Shown one piece after another: positions 8,736 through 19,882 of a stretch of 64,000 bases of DNA. Within the stretch, counting starts at the first letter, position 1. Every line of letters begins with the position of its first letter. This DNA is from Pseudomonas sp. GGS8. GTDB lineage: Bacteria > Pseudomonadota > Gammaproteobacteria > Pseudomonadales > Pseudomonadaceae. Under the pieces are notes generated by a model, which saw nothing but the letters and a program-made list of their open reading frames with translations, made no database searches and had not been told where the DNA came from. Made by a program: the position numbers and the translations under genes. The stretch spans positions 4,715,501 through 4,779,500 of the forward strand of contig NZ_JALJWF010000001.1 in the NCBI RefSeq assembly GCF_024168645.1. The letters are read 5' to 3'.

Positions 8736-10229
8736 CTAGTGGGACGTGCCCTCAGCAAACTCGATCTTGTTGCCGACGTTGTACTTGCCCGAAGGCTTGT
8801 TCATCGGCAGGCGCTTGATCTCTTTGAGGGTGTTGCTGTCGTAGACAATCAGCGCACCGTCGGTGGCCCAAATACTCAAAAGCAGGTAACGGCCATCGCG
8901 AGTGAACTCAACATGAGCGGCAGTCTTGCCGGGCATCGGGCGCAGGGTGTGGGCGATTTCCAGGGTCTGTTTGTCGATCAGATGGATCGCATCGTTGTCG
9001 GGGCCGAAGAATACGTCGGTCCAGGCATACCGCGAGTTGACGTGGCTGCGCATGAAGAAACCCGGCCCCAGGGTCGGTATTTCCTTGATCAGTTTCCAGG
9101 TCTTGAAGTCGATGACCGAGATCAGGCCCTTGCTGATATTCGGCGTGGCGAACACCCACTCACCGTTACGTTTCCAGTAGGTCCCGGACCCCAGGTGCGG
9201 CATGCCCGGCAGTGGAATGTCGGTGACCACCTTGCCACTGTCGAGGTCGATCACCTGGCCGCCCTTGGCCGCGCGCGACGTGGCCAGCAGTTGCTTGTAA
9301 TCCGGTGAAAAGGAAAAGTCGTCCAGCATATCTTCGGCCTGGATACGACGCGGTTCGAAGTCCGGTGTGCCAGCGCAGGGCAGCTCCCAGACTTCCTTCA
9401 CATCCTTGAGCGCCACGATGAAACTGTCCCGTGGCGGCGCGGTGTAGACCGCGCTGACCCGTGACGCGGTGCCGTCCTGGCCGATGGCCGGAATGGTTTT
9501 GACCCATGACAGATCGCGGGCATCGAGCACCACCAGGTTGCCCGGCAAGTAGTTGCCCACCAGCACCCAGCGGCCATCCTTGCTCACCGCCAGGTTGCGG
9601 GTGTTGAGCCCGGCGCGGACCTCGGCGATCAGTTTCAGGTTGTGCAAGTCATACAGACTGATCCAGCCATCGCGAGAGGCCACGTAGACGAAACGTCCAT
9701 CCGGCGAGAACTTCGGCCCGCCATGCACGGCAAAGTGCGAAGCAAACCGTGCCAACACTTCAAAACGGTCGCCGTCGAGGATGTTGATGTGATGATCGCC
9801 AGCTTCCACCACCACGAACAGGTTCAGTGGATCGGCGCCATGCTGAGGTGTGTCGGGCAATTTGTTGATATCGGCGAGAATGGAATGACTGCCGCGAATG
9901 TCGTCGTTACTCCAGCTGGGTGGGGTGGCGGGTGGTTGCTGAAGGTAATCCACCAGCGCGTCGATCTGCGTGGGGTTGAACACGTTGGCATACCCGGTCA
10001 TCTGGCTCGCAGGGCGACCGTTCTGGATCACGCTGCGGATTTCGTCGGGTTTGATCCGGCTCAGACTCTCCGGCAGCAAGGCCGGCCCCGCACCGCCGAA
10101 ACGGTTGGCGCCATGGCAGCGCTGGCAATGCTGTTGATAGAGGTTGGCGGCCGCGTCGGAGGGCGGAACCGCCGCACCGGCATGAGCCGCACCGATCCAC
10201 AACAATGGGGTAAGCAGCATCCGCCTCAT
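8736..10229 (-). CDS. nirN: Dihydro-heme d1 dehydrogenase NirN
   Basis: A 497-residue periplasmic c-type cytochrome with a heme d1-type beta-propeller, related to NirS. A signal peptide (about 1-19) is followed by the heme c motif CQRCHG at residues 35-40 and a long propeller domain. NirN carries out the last step of heme d1 formation, dehydrogenation of a propionate side chain. It is the last gene of the nir operon. The start at 10229 overlaps the nirE stop (ATGA); the long open frame upstream of it only shadows nirE. Confidence 0.93.
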   Translation of the reverse strand: MRRMLLTPLLWIGAAHAGAAVPPSDAAANLYQQHCQRCHGANRFGGAGPALLPESLSRIKPDEIRSVIQNGRPASQMTGYANVFNPTQIDALVDYLQQPPATPPSWSNDDIRGSHSILADINKLPDTPQHGADPLNLFVVVEAGDHHINILDGDRFEVLARFASHFAVHGGPKFSPDGRFVYVASRDGWISLYDLHNLKLIAEVRAGLNTRNLAVSKDGRWVLVGNYLPGNLVVLDARDLSWVKTIPAIGQDGTASRVSAVYTAPPRDSFIVALKDVKEVWELPCAGTPDFEPRRIQAEDMLDDFSFSPDYKQLLATSRAAKGGQVIDLDSGKVVTDIPLPGMPHLGSGTYWKRNGEWVFATPNISKGLISVIDFKTWKLIKEIPTLGPGFFMRSHVNSRYAWTDVFFGPDNDAIHLIDKQTLEIAHTLRPMPGKTAAHVEFTRDGRYLLLSIWATDGALIVYDSNTLKEIKRLPMNKPSGKYNVGNKIEFAEGTSH

Positions 10230-11065
10230 ATCGCCACCTTGCGCTGGCGTTGCAGCGCTGGGGCGGGGTAAAAGCGCGCCGGGAATTCCTGCTGTTGGGC
10301 AGCGAACAGATCGACCACTTTGCCGATCACCGCAAGCGTCGGAATGCCAGGTGGGCATTCCCGCGCCAGGGTTGGCAATTGGTGCAGCCTGCCTCGGGCC
10401 ACATGCTGGTCGGGACGCGTGCCATTGCTGATCAGCGCCGCCGGTGTCTCGGCGGGCATTCCGGCTTCGATCAAGCGCTGGGCGATCATCCCGAGATTCG
10501 ATAGCCCCATGTAAAACACCAGGGTCTGGCTGCTGTCGACGAGGCTGCTCCAGGGTAATTGCAACTCTCCATCGTGTTGCAGGTGCCCAGTGATGAATCG
10601 ACAAGAGTTGACCAGATCCCGATGGGTCAGCGGGATGCCGGCGTAAGCGCTACACCCGGAGGCGGCAGTAATGCCGGGGACCACCTGGCAGTCAATGTTG
10701 CGTTGCAGCAGATACTCCAACTCCTCGGCACCACGGCCGAAGATGAACGGGTCGCCACCCTTGAGCCGGACCACACGCTGGCCCAGATCGGCGAGGTCGG
10801 CGAGTAGTTCGTTGATCTGATCCTGGGGCAGGCTGTGGCAGCCGCTGGCCTTGCCGACGTAATGCCGGGCGCAGGTGAGGGGGATCAACGCCAGCAGCTC
10901 GGGGCTGATCAGGCGGTCATAAACCACGGCGTCGGCTTGCATCAACAGGCTCCAGGCGCGCAGGGTCAGCAAGCGTGGATCGCCGGGGCCGGCGCCGACC
11001 AGGGCGACTTCGCCCGGTCTGAACGGGGACTCAAGTGCAGCCGGTAAAATAATCGATGGATGCAT
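10226..11065 (-). CDS. nirE: Uroporphyrinogen-III C-methyltransferase NirE
   Basis: A 279-residue SAM-dependent methyltransferase that makes precorrin-2 from uroporphyrinogen III, the branch point to heme d1. The family signature VALVGAGPGDPRLLTLRA lies near residues 20-37, and GGDPFIFGRG and PGITAASGC follow. The ATG at 11065 has AAGGAC upstream at good spacing; two in-frame ATGs further out lack this. It overlaps nirN by four bases. The position inside the nir operon separates it from siroheme-dedicated CysG. Confidence 0.94.
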   Translation of the reverse strand: MHPSIILPAALESPFRPGEVALVGAGPGDPRLLTLRAWSLLMQADAVVYDRLISPELLALIPLTCARHYVGKASGCHSLPQDQINELLADLADLGQRVVRLKGGDPFIFGRGAEELEYLLQRNIDCQVVPGITAASGCSAYAGIPLTHRDLVNSCRFITGHLQHDGELQLPWSSLVDSSQTLVFYMGLSNLGMIAQRLIEAGMPAETPAALISNGTRPDQHVARGRLHQLPTLARECPPGIPTLAVIGKVVDLFAAQQQEFPARFYPAPALQRQRKVAI

Positions 11066-11135
11066 GGGACGTCCTTGGTACTTCATCGGGTGGGCCGGCC
11101 CCATCCTTTGTCAGATGGCTCGCCAGGCGGGTGCT

Positions 11136-12314
11136 TCAGTGCATGACGCAAGGGATGGTCGTTAATGGCGGTATGCCGATCTCTTCATCGCTGAGGTGGC
11201 ACCCGGGGTCCTGGCCCCAGAGATCACCTTCGGCCCAGGCGCGGGTGCGGGTATTGCCGTTGCAGATGCTCAGCCAGCGGCATTGGCTACAACGGCCACC
11301 GACGGCGCGCGGATGCGCGCGCAGTTGCTGCAACAAGGCGTCCGGGCGGTCCAGCCACAGCGTGCGAAACTTCGTGTGCCGGACATTGCCCACCGAGTGC
11401 TGCCACCAATAGGTGTCGGGGTGTACTTCACCGGTGTTGTCGATGTTGGCGATGCCGCTGCCCGAGGCGTTGCCACCCCAGGCGCGGAGCATGTGTTCCA
11501 GGCGCCGGTAATGCTCGGGTAGATGCAGGCCTACCCATTGCAGCAGGAGAATCGCGTCGGCGTCGTTGTTGCCGCTGACAAAATCGCTGTCGCGACCGTG
11601 CTGGATGTCTTCCCAGGCCCGTTCGAAAATCAGCGTCATCGCTTCGCGACTCATCTGCTGCCGGGCGTCGAGCTGGCGGCTGCGTTTGCCGCGACCGCTG
11701 TAGTTGAGGTGCGACAGATAAAACTTCTGCACGTCGTACTCGCGCATCAACGCCAGCAGTTGGGGCAGCTGCGCATGGTTCTCCTGGGTCAATGTGGTCC
11801 GCAGACCGACGCGAATGCCCTGTTCGCGACAGAGCCGGATCGCCCGCATGGAACTGGCGAAGCTGCCCTTGAGTTGGCGGAACGCGTCATGGGTGGCTTC
11901 CAGGCCATCGATGCTGATCCCGACATAGTCGAAATTCGCTGCGCGGATCTGCGCGATGTTCTGCTCATCGATCAATGTGCCGTTGGTGGACAACGCCACA
12001 AAGAAACCCTTTGTGCGGGCATAGGCGCTGAGCACAAACAGATCGTCACGCAGCAGGGGTTCACCGCCGGAAAGAATCAATACCTTCACGCCGGCATCGT
12101 GCAGATCGTCGATCACCGTCAGCGCGGCGGGCGTATCCAGTTCGTCGCGAAAGACGCTGTCGGCGGACGTGGCGTAGCAGTGTTTGCAGGTCAGGTTGCA
12201 GCGCCTGAGCAGGTTCCAGATCACCACCGGCGGCCGGTTGCTGCCCGGTGGGCTGGTTCTGGGGGCGGGCACCTGGCCGGTCAGGGCACGCAGGTAGTGG
12301 CTGATCCTCAACAT
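11136..12314 (-). CDS. nirJ: Heme d1 biosynthesis radical SAM protein NirJ
   Basis: A 392-residue radical-SAM enzyme with the CNLTCKHC motif near residue 39 and a C-terminal cysteine cluster (CSQCRWLSIC, then a later Cys) typical of an auxiliary 4Fe-4S site. NirJ removes two propionate side chains of didecarboxysiroheme and leaves the oxo groups of heme d1. AAGGAG stands six bases before the ATG at 12314. The open frame continuing far upstream is only the shadow of nirH. About 70 bases separate its stop from nirE. Confidence 0.95.
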   Translation of the reverse strand: MLRISHYLRALTGQVPAPRTSPPGSNRPPVVIWNLLRRCNLTCKHCYATSADSVFRDELDTPAALTVIDDLHDAGVKVLILSGGEPLLRDDLFVLSAYARTKGFFVALSTNGTLIDEQNIAQIRAANFDYVGISIDGLEATHDAFRQLKGSFASSMRAIRLCREQGIRVGLRTTLTQENHAQLPQLLALMREYDVQKFYLSHLNYSGRGKRSRQLDARQQMSREAMTLIFERAWEDIQHGRDSDFVSGNNDADAILLLQWVGLHLPEHYRRLEHMLRAWGGNASGSGIANIDNTGEVHPDTYWWQHSVGNVRHTKFRTLWLDRPDALLQQLRAHPRAVGGRCSQCRWLSICNGNTRTRAWAEGDLWGQDPGCHLSDEEIGIPPLTTIPCVMH

Positions 12315-12340
12315 GCAACTCTCCTTGAACCAGCGGGTGT

Positions 12341-12844
12341 TCAGCGTGGTACTGGCGGTAGCCGTAAACCGGTTTTCTTCAGGATGCGACTGCTCACCAG
12401 CATCTCGTCGGCGGCGCAGGCATCGCCCAGCAAGTAGCGCAGGTGTTCGCGGTAGCTGTCGATTTCCTCGCGGCTGCGACCGTGCACCATGGCGAACAGG
12501 TTGTAGCGCCACGCGGTTCGGCGCGGGCGTCGATAACAATGGCTGACAAAAGGCTGCGCACCGATCAGCGCACCGAGGCGCGGCATGTCGGTGTCGCGCA
12601 CATCCCAGACCGTCATGCCGTTGTAGCGATAGCCCAAGCGATAATGGTTGGGGACGGCGGCGATGCGTCGGATCGCGCCCTCGGCCTGCAAGCGCTTGAG
12701 CAAATCCAGGGTGGATTCGATGCTCAGGTCCAGCTGTTCGGCGAGCCAGGCCCACGGGTCATCCAGCAGCGGCAGGCCGGCCTGGGTCAGTTCAATCAGT
12801 CGGTGTGCCAGGGTGTCTTCAGACCGGGAAGTACAGACCGACAT
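12341..12844 (-). CDS. nirH: Siroheme decarboxylase subunit NirH
   Basis: A 167-residue Lrp/AsnC-type protein: N-terminal winged-helix-like half with a QAGLPLLDDPWAWLAE start, then an alpha/beta domain with the YRRPRRTAWRYNLFAMVHG segment common to NirH and NirL. The NirD, L, G and H family decarboxylates siroheme to didecarboxysiroheme. Its ATG has AGGAG upstream and overlaps the end of nirG by 26 bases. It resembles NirL more than NirG or NirD, as expected for the two alternating subtypes. Confidence 0.92.
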   Translation of the reverse strand: MSVCTSRSEDTLAHRLIELTQAGLPLLDDPWAWLAEQLDLSIESTLDLLKRLQAEGAIRRIAAVPNHYRLGYRYNGMTVWDVRDTDMPRLGALIGAQPFVSHCYRRPRRTAWRYNLFAMVHGRSREEIDSYREHLRYLLGDACAADEMLVSSRILKKTGLRLPPVPR

Positions 12845-13262
12845 GGTAAGTCTCCTCTTTGGGCACGTTGAGCAGCGGCAAACCGGTCAGGGTTTCGATG
12901 TATTGCAAGGTTTCGGTGACGCCTTGTTCGGTCGCGCAGCCGAGCACGAACCACATGTTCCAGGCGTGTTCGCGTCGATAGTTGTGCGCCACTTCAGGCA
13001 GGGCGTGCAGTTGCGCGGCGACCTCTTCGAACCGTTCTTCCGGCACTGCCAGCGCCGCGAGGGTGAAGGCGCCACCGAGGCGTTCGATGTCGAACATCGG
13101 ACCGAAGCGCGTGAGTATTCCCTCACAAAGCAGTTCGTGGAGGCGGTGGAGCAATTCAGTACTGCTGCTGTCCAGTTCGCTGGCCAGCGTCTGCCAGGGG
13201 TTACGCACCAGCGGCAGGCCCAGTTGCAAGCGGTTGATCAACCGACGGTCAAGATCATCCAT
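12819..13262 (-). CDS. nirG: Siroheme decarboxylase subunit NirG
   Basis: A 147-residue member of the NirDLGH family. It begins [13 protein letters not shown] and carries the [16 protein letters not shown] segment shared with NirD. I chose the ATG at 13262 over a GTG 42 bases upstream because the shorter form matches the family N-terminus; it overlaps nirL by eight bases. It works with the other three subunits on siroheme decarboxylation in the cytoplasm. Confidence 0.92.
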   Translation of the reverse strand: MDDLDRRLINRLQLGLPLVRNPWQTLASELDSSSTELLHRLHELLCEGILTRFGPMFDIERLGGAFTLAALAVPEERFEEVAAQLHALPEVAHNYRREHAWNMWFVLGCATEQGVTETLQYIETLTGLPLLNVPKEETYHVGLYFPV

Positions 13263-13770
13263 GGGGCTTGGTTCCCGTTGAGGAGGCGGCAAAGCGTCCG
13301 CCACATTGTTTGAAGGCTTGGGTGCTGAACAGCAGTTGATGGGGCAGGTCGCTCAGCAAGTGTTCTTCCAGCAACGCCTGGATCTGCGCCTCGACCTGCG
13401 CGCGTTGGCGCCCGTGAACCATGCAGAACAGGTTGTAGCGCCACTGCGGCAGGCGCCGTGGCCGTTGATAGCAGAGGGTGATACCGGGCGCTCGCCCCAG
13501 GCGCTGGCCGACTTCGTCGATCAGTGCGTCCGGAACATCCAGCACCAGCATGGCGTTGGCGGTAAAGCCCAGCGCGCGATGGTTGAGCACCAGACCGACC
13601 CGCCGAAACAGCCCTTGTTCGTGCCACTGATGCATTTGCGCGAGCACCTGGCTTTCATCGGCGCTTATCCGTTCCGCGAGGGCCTGATAAGGGCGTGATA
13701 CCCGCGGCAATCCGCCTTCCAGATGCCGACGCAGCGCCTGTGTCTGTTCGGGGCTCAATCCCGGCTTCAT
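13255..13770 (-). CDS. nirL: Siroheme decarboxylase subunit NirL
   Basis: A 171-residue member of the NirDLGH family with the [20 protein letters not shown] segment that pairs it with NirH, followed by a C-terminal tail (FKQCGGRF). Its ATG overlaps the nirD stop (ATGA) and its end overlaps nirG, which supports equal production of the subunits. NirD and NirL are separate proteins here, not fused as in some denitrifiers. Confidence 0.92.
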   Translation of the reverse strand: MKPGLSPEQTQALRRHLEGGLPRVSRPYQALAERISADESQVLAQMHQWHEQGLFRRVGLVLNHRALGFTANAMLVLDVPDALIDEVGQRLGRAPGITLCYQRPRRLPQWRYNLFCMVHGRQRAQVEAQIQALLEEHLLSDLPHQLLFSTQAFKQCGGRFAASSTGTKPHG

Positions 13771-14225
13771 GGGCCTTCTCCCAAGGCAAAACCGAGGTCG
13801 ATGCGGTAAGCGGTCAACATCGGCAGATCCAGCGGAACGAGGCCGGTGTCGTTCTCAAGTTGTTCGAGAACACGTTCGATGTGGGGGCGATCAGGCCCGG
13901 TCAGCACAAACCACAGGTTGTAGAAATGCTCCCGTGCGTAGTTGTGATTGACCTCGGGATACAGGCTGACGCGCTCGGCGACCTGTTGCAGACGTTCGGC
14001 GGGCACGGCGAAGGCGGCGAGGGTGCTGGCCCCGGCGCGGCTGTGTTCGAACACCGGGCCGATGCGTGAGAGGGTGCCGGCCTGAGCCATTGCTTCCAGA
14101 CAATCCATCACCTGGGCCTCGCGGCAACCGAGAATCCGCGCCATCTCCTTGTAAGGTTCTGGGCACAACGGCATGCCGTGCTGGAAGCGGTCGATCAGTT
14201 GGCGGCTGAGCAGGTCGAGGTTCAT
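13767..14225 (-). CDS. nirD: Siroheme decarboxylase subunit NirD
   Basis: A 152-residue NirDLGH protein with an Lrp-like N-terminal half ([21 protein letters not shown]) and the [17 protein letters not shown] segment that pairs it with NirG. It begins directly after nirF, with one base between the nirF stop and its ATG, and its stop overlaps nirL. Role as for the other three subunits: decarboxylation of siroheme towards heme d1. Confidence 0.92.
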   Translation of the reverse strand: MNLDLLSRQLIDRFQHGMPLCPEPYKEMARILGCREAQVMDCLEAMAQAGTLSRIGPVFEHSRAGASTLAAFAVPAERLQQVAERVSLYPEVNHNYAREHFYNLWFVLTGPDRPHIERVLEQLENDTGLVPLDLPMLTAYRIDLGFALGEGP

Positions 14226-14226
14226 T

Positions 14227-15405
14227 TCAGTAGCCCATTTTCTGCGCGCGACTGCTGAAGAAGATGCCGCTCGGCGCGGTGGCGGGAAGGGTGCTCAGCT
14301 GCTTCAGGCTGTACGGATCCCAGACCTGAACCTGATCGCCATCGCGTAACGACAGCCACAACTGGTCGCCGCGCGCGGTGAATTCCATGTGCAGCACCGC
14401 CGGCCCCGGCCGTAGATCGGCGACCACGGCGTGGGTTTCGATGTCGATGACCTGGACCCGATCGTTGTCCGGGTAGGCGAAGTTCACCCAAAGCTGTCGA
14501 CCGTCCGGCCGCGAGGTGACGAACACTGGCTGGCCGGCCACCGGGATGACAGCGGTCTGCTGCCATGTGCGCGAATCCATCACCAGCACCTGATGACGGC
14601 CGACGGCGGGCACGAAGGCTTGGTGATCGGCGATGGCCCAGCCCTCCAGGTGCGGCATCTTGTAGACGGGCAATTTCGCCTGGCCGCGCCCGTAATCACC
14701 GAGCACTCGCTGCACCCCGCGCTCCGGATGCCAGAGGTCGAGTTGCGCCATGCCGTCTTCGCCGAACAGCCCGGCCATGTAGTAGCGACCATCCGGGGTA
14801 ATCAGCGCGTCGTAGGGTTGCTGGCCGATGTCGGTGAAACGGCTGATTTGCGGCGTGTTGCCCTGACTGAAATCGGCGGTCCAGATCTCGCCGGTATCGA
14901 ACAGGCTGAACACAAAACGCTGACCGGGCGCGTCGACCAGGCCGACCACCCGTGAGCGCTTGCTGCCATCGGCCAGGGGCGTGGCCGGAATATCGGCCAC
15001 CTGTTGCAGGGTTTCGGCATCGAACACCTTGACTCCGCCGGGCACGTAGTTGGACACAGCGATGAGTTTGCCGTCCTGACTGATGGCGCCGCCGATGCTG
15101 TTGCCGCCCTGTATCACCCGTTGATCGATGCGTTGGGTCAGCAGGTCGATTTTGCTCAACCCGCCGTCGCGGCCGAACAAGTAGGCATAACGCTGGTCGC
15201 GGGAAAACACTATCGAGGCATGGGACAGATCGCCGAAGCCTTCAAGTCGGGCCAGTGCCGTGCGGGTATCGCTTTCGATGATTTGCACACTGCCGGTGGT
15301 GCGCTCCACCACCACGCCGAGATCGCCGGTACCACGCAAGGGTGACTGAGCGCAGGCGGACAACAACAGCCCGGTCGCCGCTAAAAGCAGGGTTGAACGG
15401 ATCAT
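14227..15405 (-). CDS. nirF: Heme d1 biosynthesis lipoprotein NirF
   Basis: A 392-residue beta-propeller protein related to the d1 domain of NirS and NirN but without a CXXCH heme c site. The N-terminus MIRSTLLLAATGLLLSACAQ has a lipobox with Cys18, so it is likely anchored in a membrane facing the periplasm. NirF is needed late in heme d1 synthesis or its delivery to NirS. The ATG at 15405 overlaps the nirC stop (ATGA). Confidence 0.94.
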   Translation of the reverse strand: MIRSTLLLAATGLLLSACAQSPLRGTGDLGVVVERTTGSVQIIESDTRTALARLEGFGDLSHASIVFSRDQRYAYLFGRDGGLSKIDLLTQRIDQRVIQGGNSIGGAISQDGKLIAVSNYVPGGVKVFDAETLQQVADIPATPLADGSKRSRVVGLVDAPGQRFVFSLFDTGEIWTADFSQGNTPQISRFTDIGQQPYDALITPDGRYYMAGLFGEDGMAQLDLWHPERGVQRVLGDYGRGQAKLPVYKMPHLEGWAIADHQAFVPAVGRHQVLVMDSRTWQQTAVIPVAGQPVFVTSRPDGRQLWVNFAYPDNDRVQVIDIETHAVVADLRPGPAVLHMEFTARGDQLWLSLRDGDQVQVWDPYSLKQLSTLPATAPSGIFFSSRAQKMGY

Positions 15406-15728
15406 GGTGCGGGGTATCCCTGGAGAAGAAGATCGACCAGCCAACGGATGTCGTCCGGGCTGAGCAGTGGGCCCCAACCGGGCATCGCGGTGCCGGGGCG
15501 GCCTTGGGTGACGGTGGCAATCAGGCTGTCGCGGGGCTTGCCTGCCAGCGTTGCACGCGTCAGGTCGGGACCCAGCCCGCCGGTCATGTGCAGTCCATGA
15601 CAGGCGCCGCAATCCTGGGCCAGCAGGTGCTCGAGTTGGGCCTGACGCTTGGCGTCCGGCGCCGCAACCGAGGTCGCGCAAAAGAGGAGGAGGGCCGCCA
15701 GAACCACTGCGTGTCGATGAACCATCAT
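15402..15728 (-). CDS. nirC: Periplasmic cytochrome c55x NirC
   Basis: A 108-residue small cytochrome c with a signal peptide of about 23 residues and CGACHG at residues 40-45; a methionine axial ligand is likely in the GTAMPGWG segment. NirC carries electrons to NirS and takes part in heme d1 maturation. GGAGG lies six bases before the first of two adjacent ATG codons. The stop overlaps nirF. Confidence 0.93.
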   Translation of the reverse strand: MMVHRHAVVLAALLLFCATSVAAPDAKRQAQLEHLLAQDCGACHGLHMTGGLGPDLTRATLAGKPRDSLIATVTQGRPGTAMPGWGPLLSPDDIRWLVDLLLQGYPAP

Positions 15729-15743
15729 GGCGCCCTCCGTTGG

Positions 15744-16058
15744 CTATTTGAGACTCAGGACCCAAGTTGCGAGTGTTTTCGCTTCGTCATCCGTTACCGG
15801 GTTGGCCGGCATGGGTATCGGGCCCCAGTTGCCCTGCGTACCGTTCTTGATGTGGTTGGCCAGGGTGTCCACGGCCTCGGGCACGCCAGCGTTCTTGGCT
15901 GCGACATCCTTGAGCGCCGGGCCAACAAGCTTGGTGTCGATGGAATGGCAGGCGGCGCAGGGTTTGCTCTTGAACAGTTCCTGCGCATCTTGGGCCACAA
16001 CCGGCTGCACGCTCAGCGCAGCGGTCAGGGCGAACAGTGAAAGCAGAGTATTTTTCAT
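15744..16058 (-). CDS. nirM: Cytochrome c551 NirM
   Basis: A 104-residue class I cytochrome c, the electron donor to cytochrome cd1. It has a signal peptide of about 22 residues, CAACHS at residues 34-39 and the [10 protein letters not shown] segment that supplies the methionine ligand. AAGGAA stands six bases before the ATG at 16058, which is preferred over an in-frame ATG 15 bases upstream. It lies 24 bases after nirS. Confidence 0.95.
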   Translation of the reverse strand: MKNTLLSLFALTAALSVQPVVAQDAQELFKSKPCAACHSIDTKLVGPALKDVAAKNAGVPEAVDTLANHIKNGTQGNWGPIPMPANPVTDDEAKTLATWVLSLK

Positions 16059-16082
16059 GGTCGTTCCTTGCATTGATGGAGC

Positions 16083-17852
<1,770 letters not shown>

Positions 17853-17878
17853 CTATGCCCGAGCAGGCCAATGCTCGC

Positions 17879-17892
17879 TTGACCGCGATCAA
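17879..17892. promoter_or_regulatory. ANR/DNR box in the nirS-nirQ interval
   Basis: TTGACCGCGATCAA fits TTGAY-N4-RTCAA. It lies about 111 bases before the nirS ATG and about 89 before the nirQ ATG, so one near-symmetric site could serve both directions. No second box is obvious in 17775-17973. Confidence 0.8.
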
Positions 17893-17973
17893 GTTTGCTG
17901 GCCATGTCACTTGCCAGGTTGTCGCAGGGGCCCGTAGCGTGTGGCTTGAATCCGCATTTGGAACAGACAGCCC

Positions 17974-18765
17974 ATGGACCGAATCCAGTCTTGCGAACCC
18001 TTCTATCAACCGCTCAATAATGAGGAGGCGCTGTTCGAACAAGCCTGGCGACACGGCATGCCCGTGCTGATCAAAGGCCCGACGGGGTGTGGCAAGACCC
18101 GTTTTGTCCAACACATGGCCCATCGGCTGAAGCTGCCGCTGTACACCGTGGCTTGCCATGACGATCTGAGTGCCGCCGACTTGATTGGCCGTCATCTGAT
18201 TGGCGCCCAAGGCACCTGGTGGCAGGACGGACCGCTGACCCGCGCGGTGCGTGAAGGCGGCATTTGTTATCTGGACGAAGTGGTCGAGGCGAGGCAAGAC
18301 ACAGTCGTCGTACTGCACCCACTGGCCGATGATCGTCGCGAGTTGTTCCTGGAACGCACCGGCGAAGTGCTGCAGGCGCCGTCGTCATTCATGCTGGTCG
18401 TGTCGTACAACCCCGGCTACCAGAACCTGCTCAAAGGCATGAAACCCAGCACCCGGCAACGGTTCGTGGCGATGCGTTTCGGCTATCCGCCGGTGGCCGA
18501 CGAAGAGCGCATTGTCAGCCGGGAAGCGCAGGTGGACAGCGCGCTGGCGGCGCAAGTGGTCAGACTGGGGCAGGCCCTGCGAAGGCTCGATCAGCATGAT
18601 CTTGAGGAAGTCGCCTCGACGCGGCTGCTGATTTTTACCGCGCGTATGATCCGCTCCGGCATGAGCCCGCGTGAAGCGTGCATGGCCTGCCTGGCCGAGC
18701 CGCTGAGCGATGATCCACTGACAGTTGCGGCGCTGATGGGCGTGGTTGATGTCCACTTCGGTTGA
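17974..18765 (+). CDS. nirQ: AAA+ ATPase NirQ/NorQ
   Basis: A 263-residue MoxR-type AAA+ ATPase needed, with NorD, to activate the NO reductase. The Walker A motif GPTGCGKT is near residues 35-42 and a Walker B-like ICYLDEVVEA near 90-99. It reads away from nirS and is followed by norE- and norF-like genes, norCB and norD, whose product carries the VWA partner domain. No separate norQ is present, so this gene fills that role. Confidence 0.95.
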   Translation: MDRIQSCEPFYQPLNNEEALFEQAWRHGMPVLIKGPTGCGKTRFVQHMAHRLKLPLYTVACHDDLSAADLIGRHLIGAQGTWWQDGPLTRAVREGGICYLDEVVEARQDTVVVLHPLADDRRELFLERTGEVLQAPSSFMLVVSYNPGYQNLLKGMKPSTRQRFVAMRFGYPPVADEERIVSREAQVDSALAAQVVRLGQALRRLDQHDLEEVASTRLLIFTARMIRSGMSPREACMACLAEPLSDDPLTVAALMGVVDVHFG

Positions 18766-19336
18766 GTCCAGGGACGTTGCGCGTGGCCACCTGCCGGGCG
18801 ATCTGGCGATGTGGTTTTTCATTTTGGCCGAGTTGTCGGTGTTCGCCATCCTGATGCTGGCGTTCGCCGTGACCCAGGCACTCAAGCCGCAGCTGTTCGG
18901 TGAAAGCCGTCAATTGCTCAACACCTCTACCGGCCTGGCAATGACCCTGAGCCTGCTCACCGCCGGGCTGTTCGCCGCGCTGGCTCAGGAGCAAGTCAGG
19001 CGCTCCCGGTCCCGCCACGGCGCCGTGCTTCTGCTGGCCGCGTTGCTTGCCGGCAGCGTCTACGTGGTGTTGAAACTTACCGAATACCAGCACTTGCTGG
19101 CCTCGGGGCTGGGCATGGAGCACAACACGTTTTTCACCCTCTACTGGATCCTCACCGGTTTTCACTTTCTCCATGTATTGCTCGGCATGGTCATTCTCGG
19201 ATGGCTGGCCGAGCGCTGCCGTCGACGCCTGTACAACGCCGCTAACAGCAGCGGGTTTGAATCGGGTGTGCTGTATTGGCACATGGTCGATCTGATCTGG
19301 GTCGTGCTGTTTCCGCTGGTCTACGTGCTGAATTGA
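18749..19336 (+). CDS. norE: Cytochrome c oxidase subunit III-like protein (NorE/NirO type)
   Basis: A 195-residue membrane protein of the heme-copper oxidase subunit III family with five hydrophobic helices and the conserved HFLHVLLGM and YWHMVDLIWVVLF motifs. In denitrifiers NorE is thought to support NO reductase activity or assembly. ATG at 18749 overlaps the nirQ stop by 17 bases. The same position in P. aeruginosa is called nirO. Confidence 0.85.
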   Translation: MSTSVESRDVARGHLPGDLAMWFFILAELSVFAILMLAFAVTQALKPQLFGESRQLLNTSTGLAMTLSLLTAGLFAALAQEQVRRSRSRHGAVLLLAALLAGSVYVVLKLTEYQHLLASGLGMEHNTFFTLYWILTGFHFLHVLLGMVILGWLAERCRRRLYNAANSSGFESGVLYWHMVDLIWVVLFPLVYVLN

Positions 19337-19347
19337 CGGAGGTTCTG

Positions 19348-19605
19348 ATGTCGGCTTCCAGGCTTTTGCTCGTCTGCTGGGCAGCGTTGGCCACATTAAG
19401 CGTGTGCACCGTTGTGTTGTCACAAGTCGGCGCGACGTGGCTGTTGTCCATTGCCATTTTGCTGGTGGCGGTTGGCAAGGCCTGGCTGATCACCGATGGC
19501 TTCATGGAGATGTGCCACGCGCCGCGATGGTGGCGGCGGTTGATGGTGAGCTGGGCGTTGGTGTTGGCGGTGGTTGTGGGGCTGACGCTGGCGTCGTTCC
19601 GCTAG
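19348..19605 (+). CDS. norF: Subunit IV-like membrane protein (NorF/NirP type)
   Basis: An 85-residue membrane protein with three hydrophobic helices and the KAWLITDGFMEM segment typical of the small oxidase subunit IV/NorF family. It starts 11 bases after norE, with GGAGG before the ATG at 19348. Its partner is probably NorE. The exact function of the pair in NO reduction is not settled. Confidence 0.82.
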   Translation: MSASRLLLVCWAALATLSVCTVVLSQVGATWLLSIAILLVAVGKAWLITDGFMEMCHAPRWWRRLMVSWALVLAVVVGLTLASFR

Positions 19606-19609
19606 CCAT

Positions 19610-19759
19610 CTGTGGCGAGGGAGCTTGCTCCCGTTGGGGCGCGCAGCGGCCCTAAAACCAGTCACCGCGAATATTCAGATAGAAAGCAGGCACAGGTTTT
19701 ACGGCTGCTTCGCAACCGAGCGGGACGGTGCGGCGATCCGACAAGCTCCCTCGCCACAG
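19610..19759. repeat. REP pair of the gtggcgag type
   Basis: An 18-base arm at 19610-19627 is matched by its reverse complement at 19742-19759. The element fills most of the gap between norF and norC, leaving the norC promoter with its FNR-type box just downstream. Confidence 0.75.
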
Positions 19760-19811
19760 GTCAGGCGTTCGGCTTCTCGATGTAATGCCCGACCAAAACC
19801 ATCTGCCTTTC

Positions 19812-19825
19812 TTGATCGCCATCAA
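19812..19825 (+). promoter_or_regulatory. Perfect ANR/DNR box before norC
   Basis: TTGATCGCCATCAA matches the consensus exactly, centred about 65 bases before the norC ATG at 19883. In Pseudomonas norCB is a known DNR target; the box alone does not separate DNR from ANR. Confidence 0.88.
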
Positions 19826-19882
19826 GCAGGTTTTACCCCCTCGCTTTCTATCATGGGCACGCCAAGCAAAGAGGAAGCGACC

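Noticed and set aside
10230..10604. Longer nirN form reaching to 10604
   Set aside because: The extra residues are the shadow of nirE in another frame; the signal peptide and ATGA overlap place the start at 10229.
19606..19882. Long norC form starting in the REP region
   Set aside because: It would include REP and promoter sequence; NorC begins at the ATG at 19883 with a proper ribosome site.
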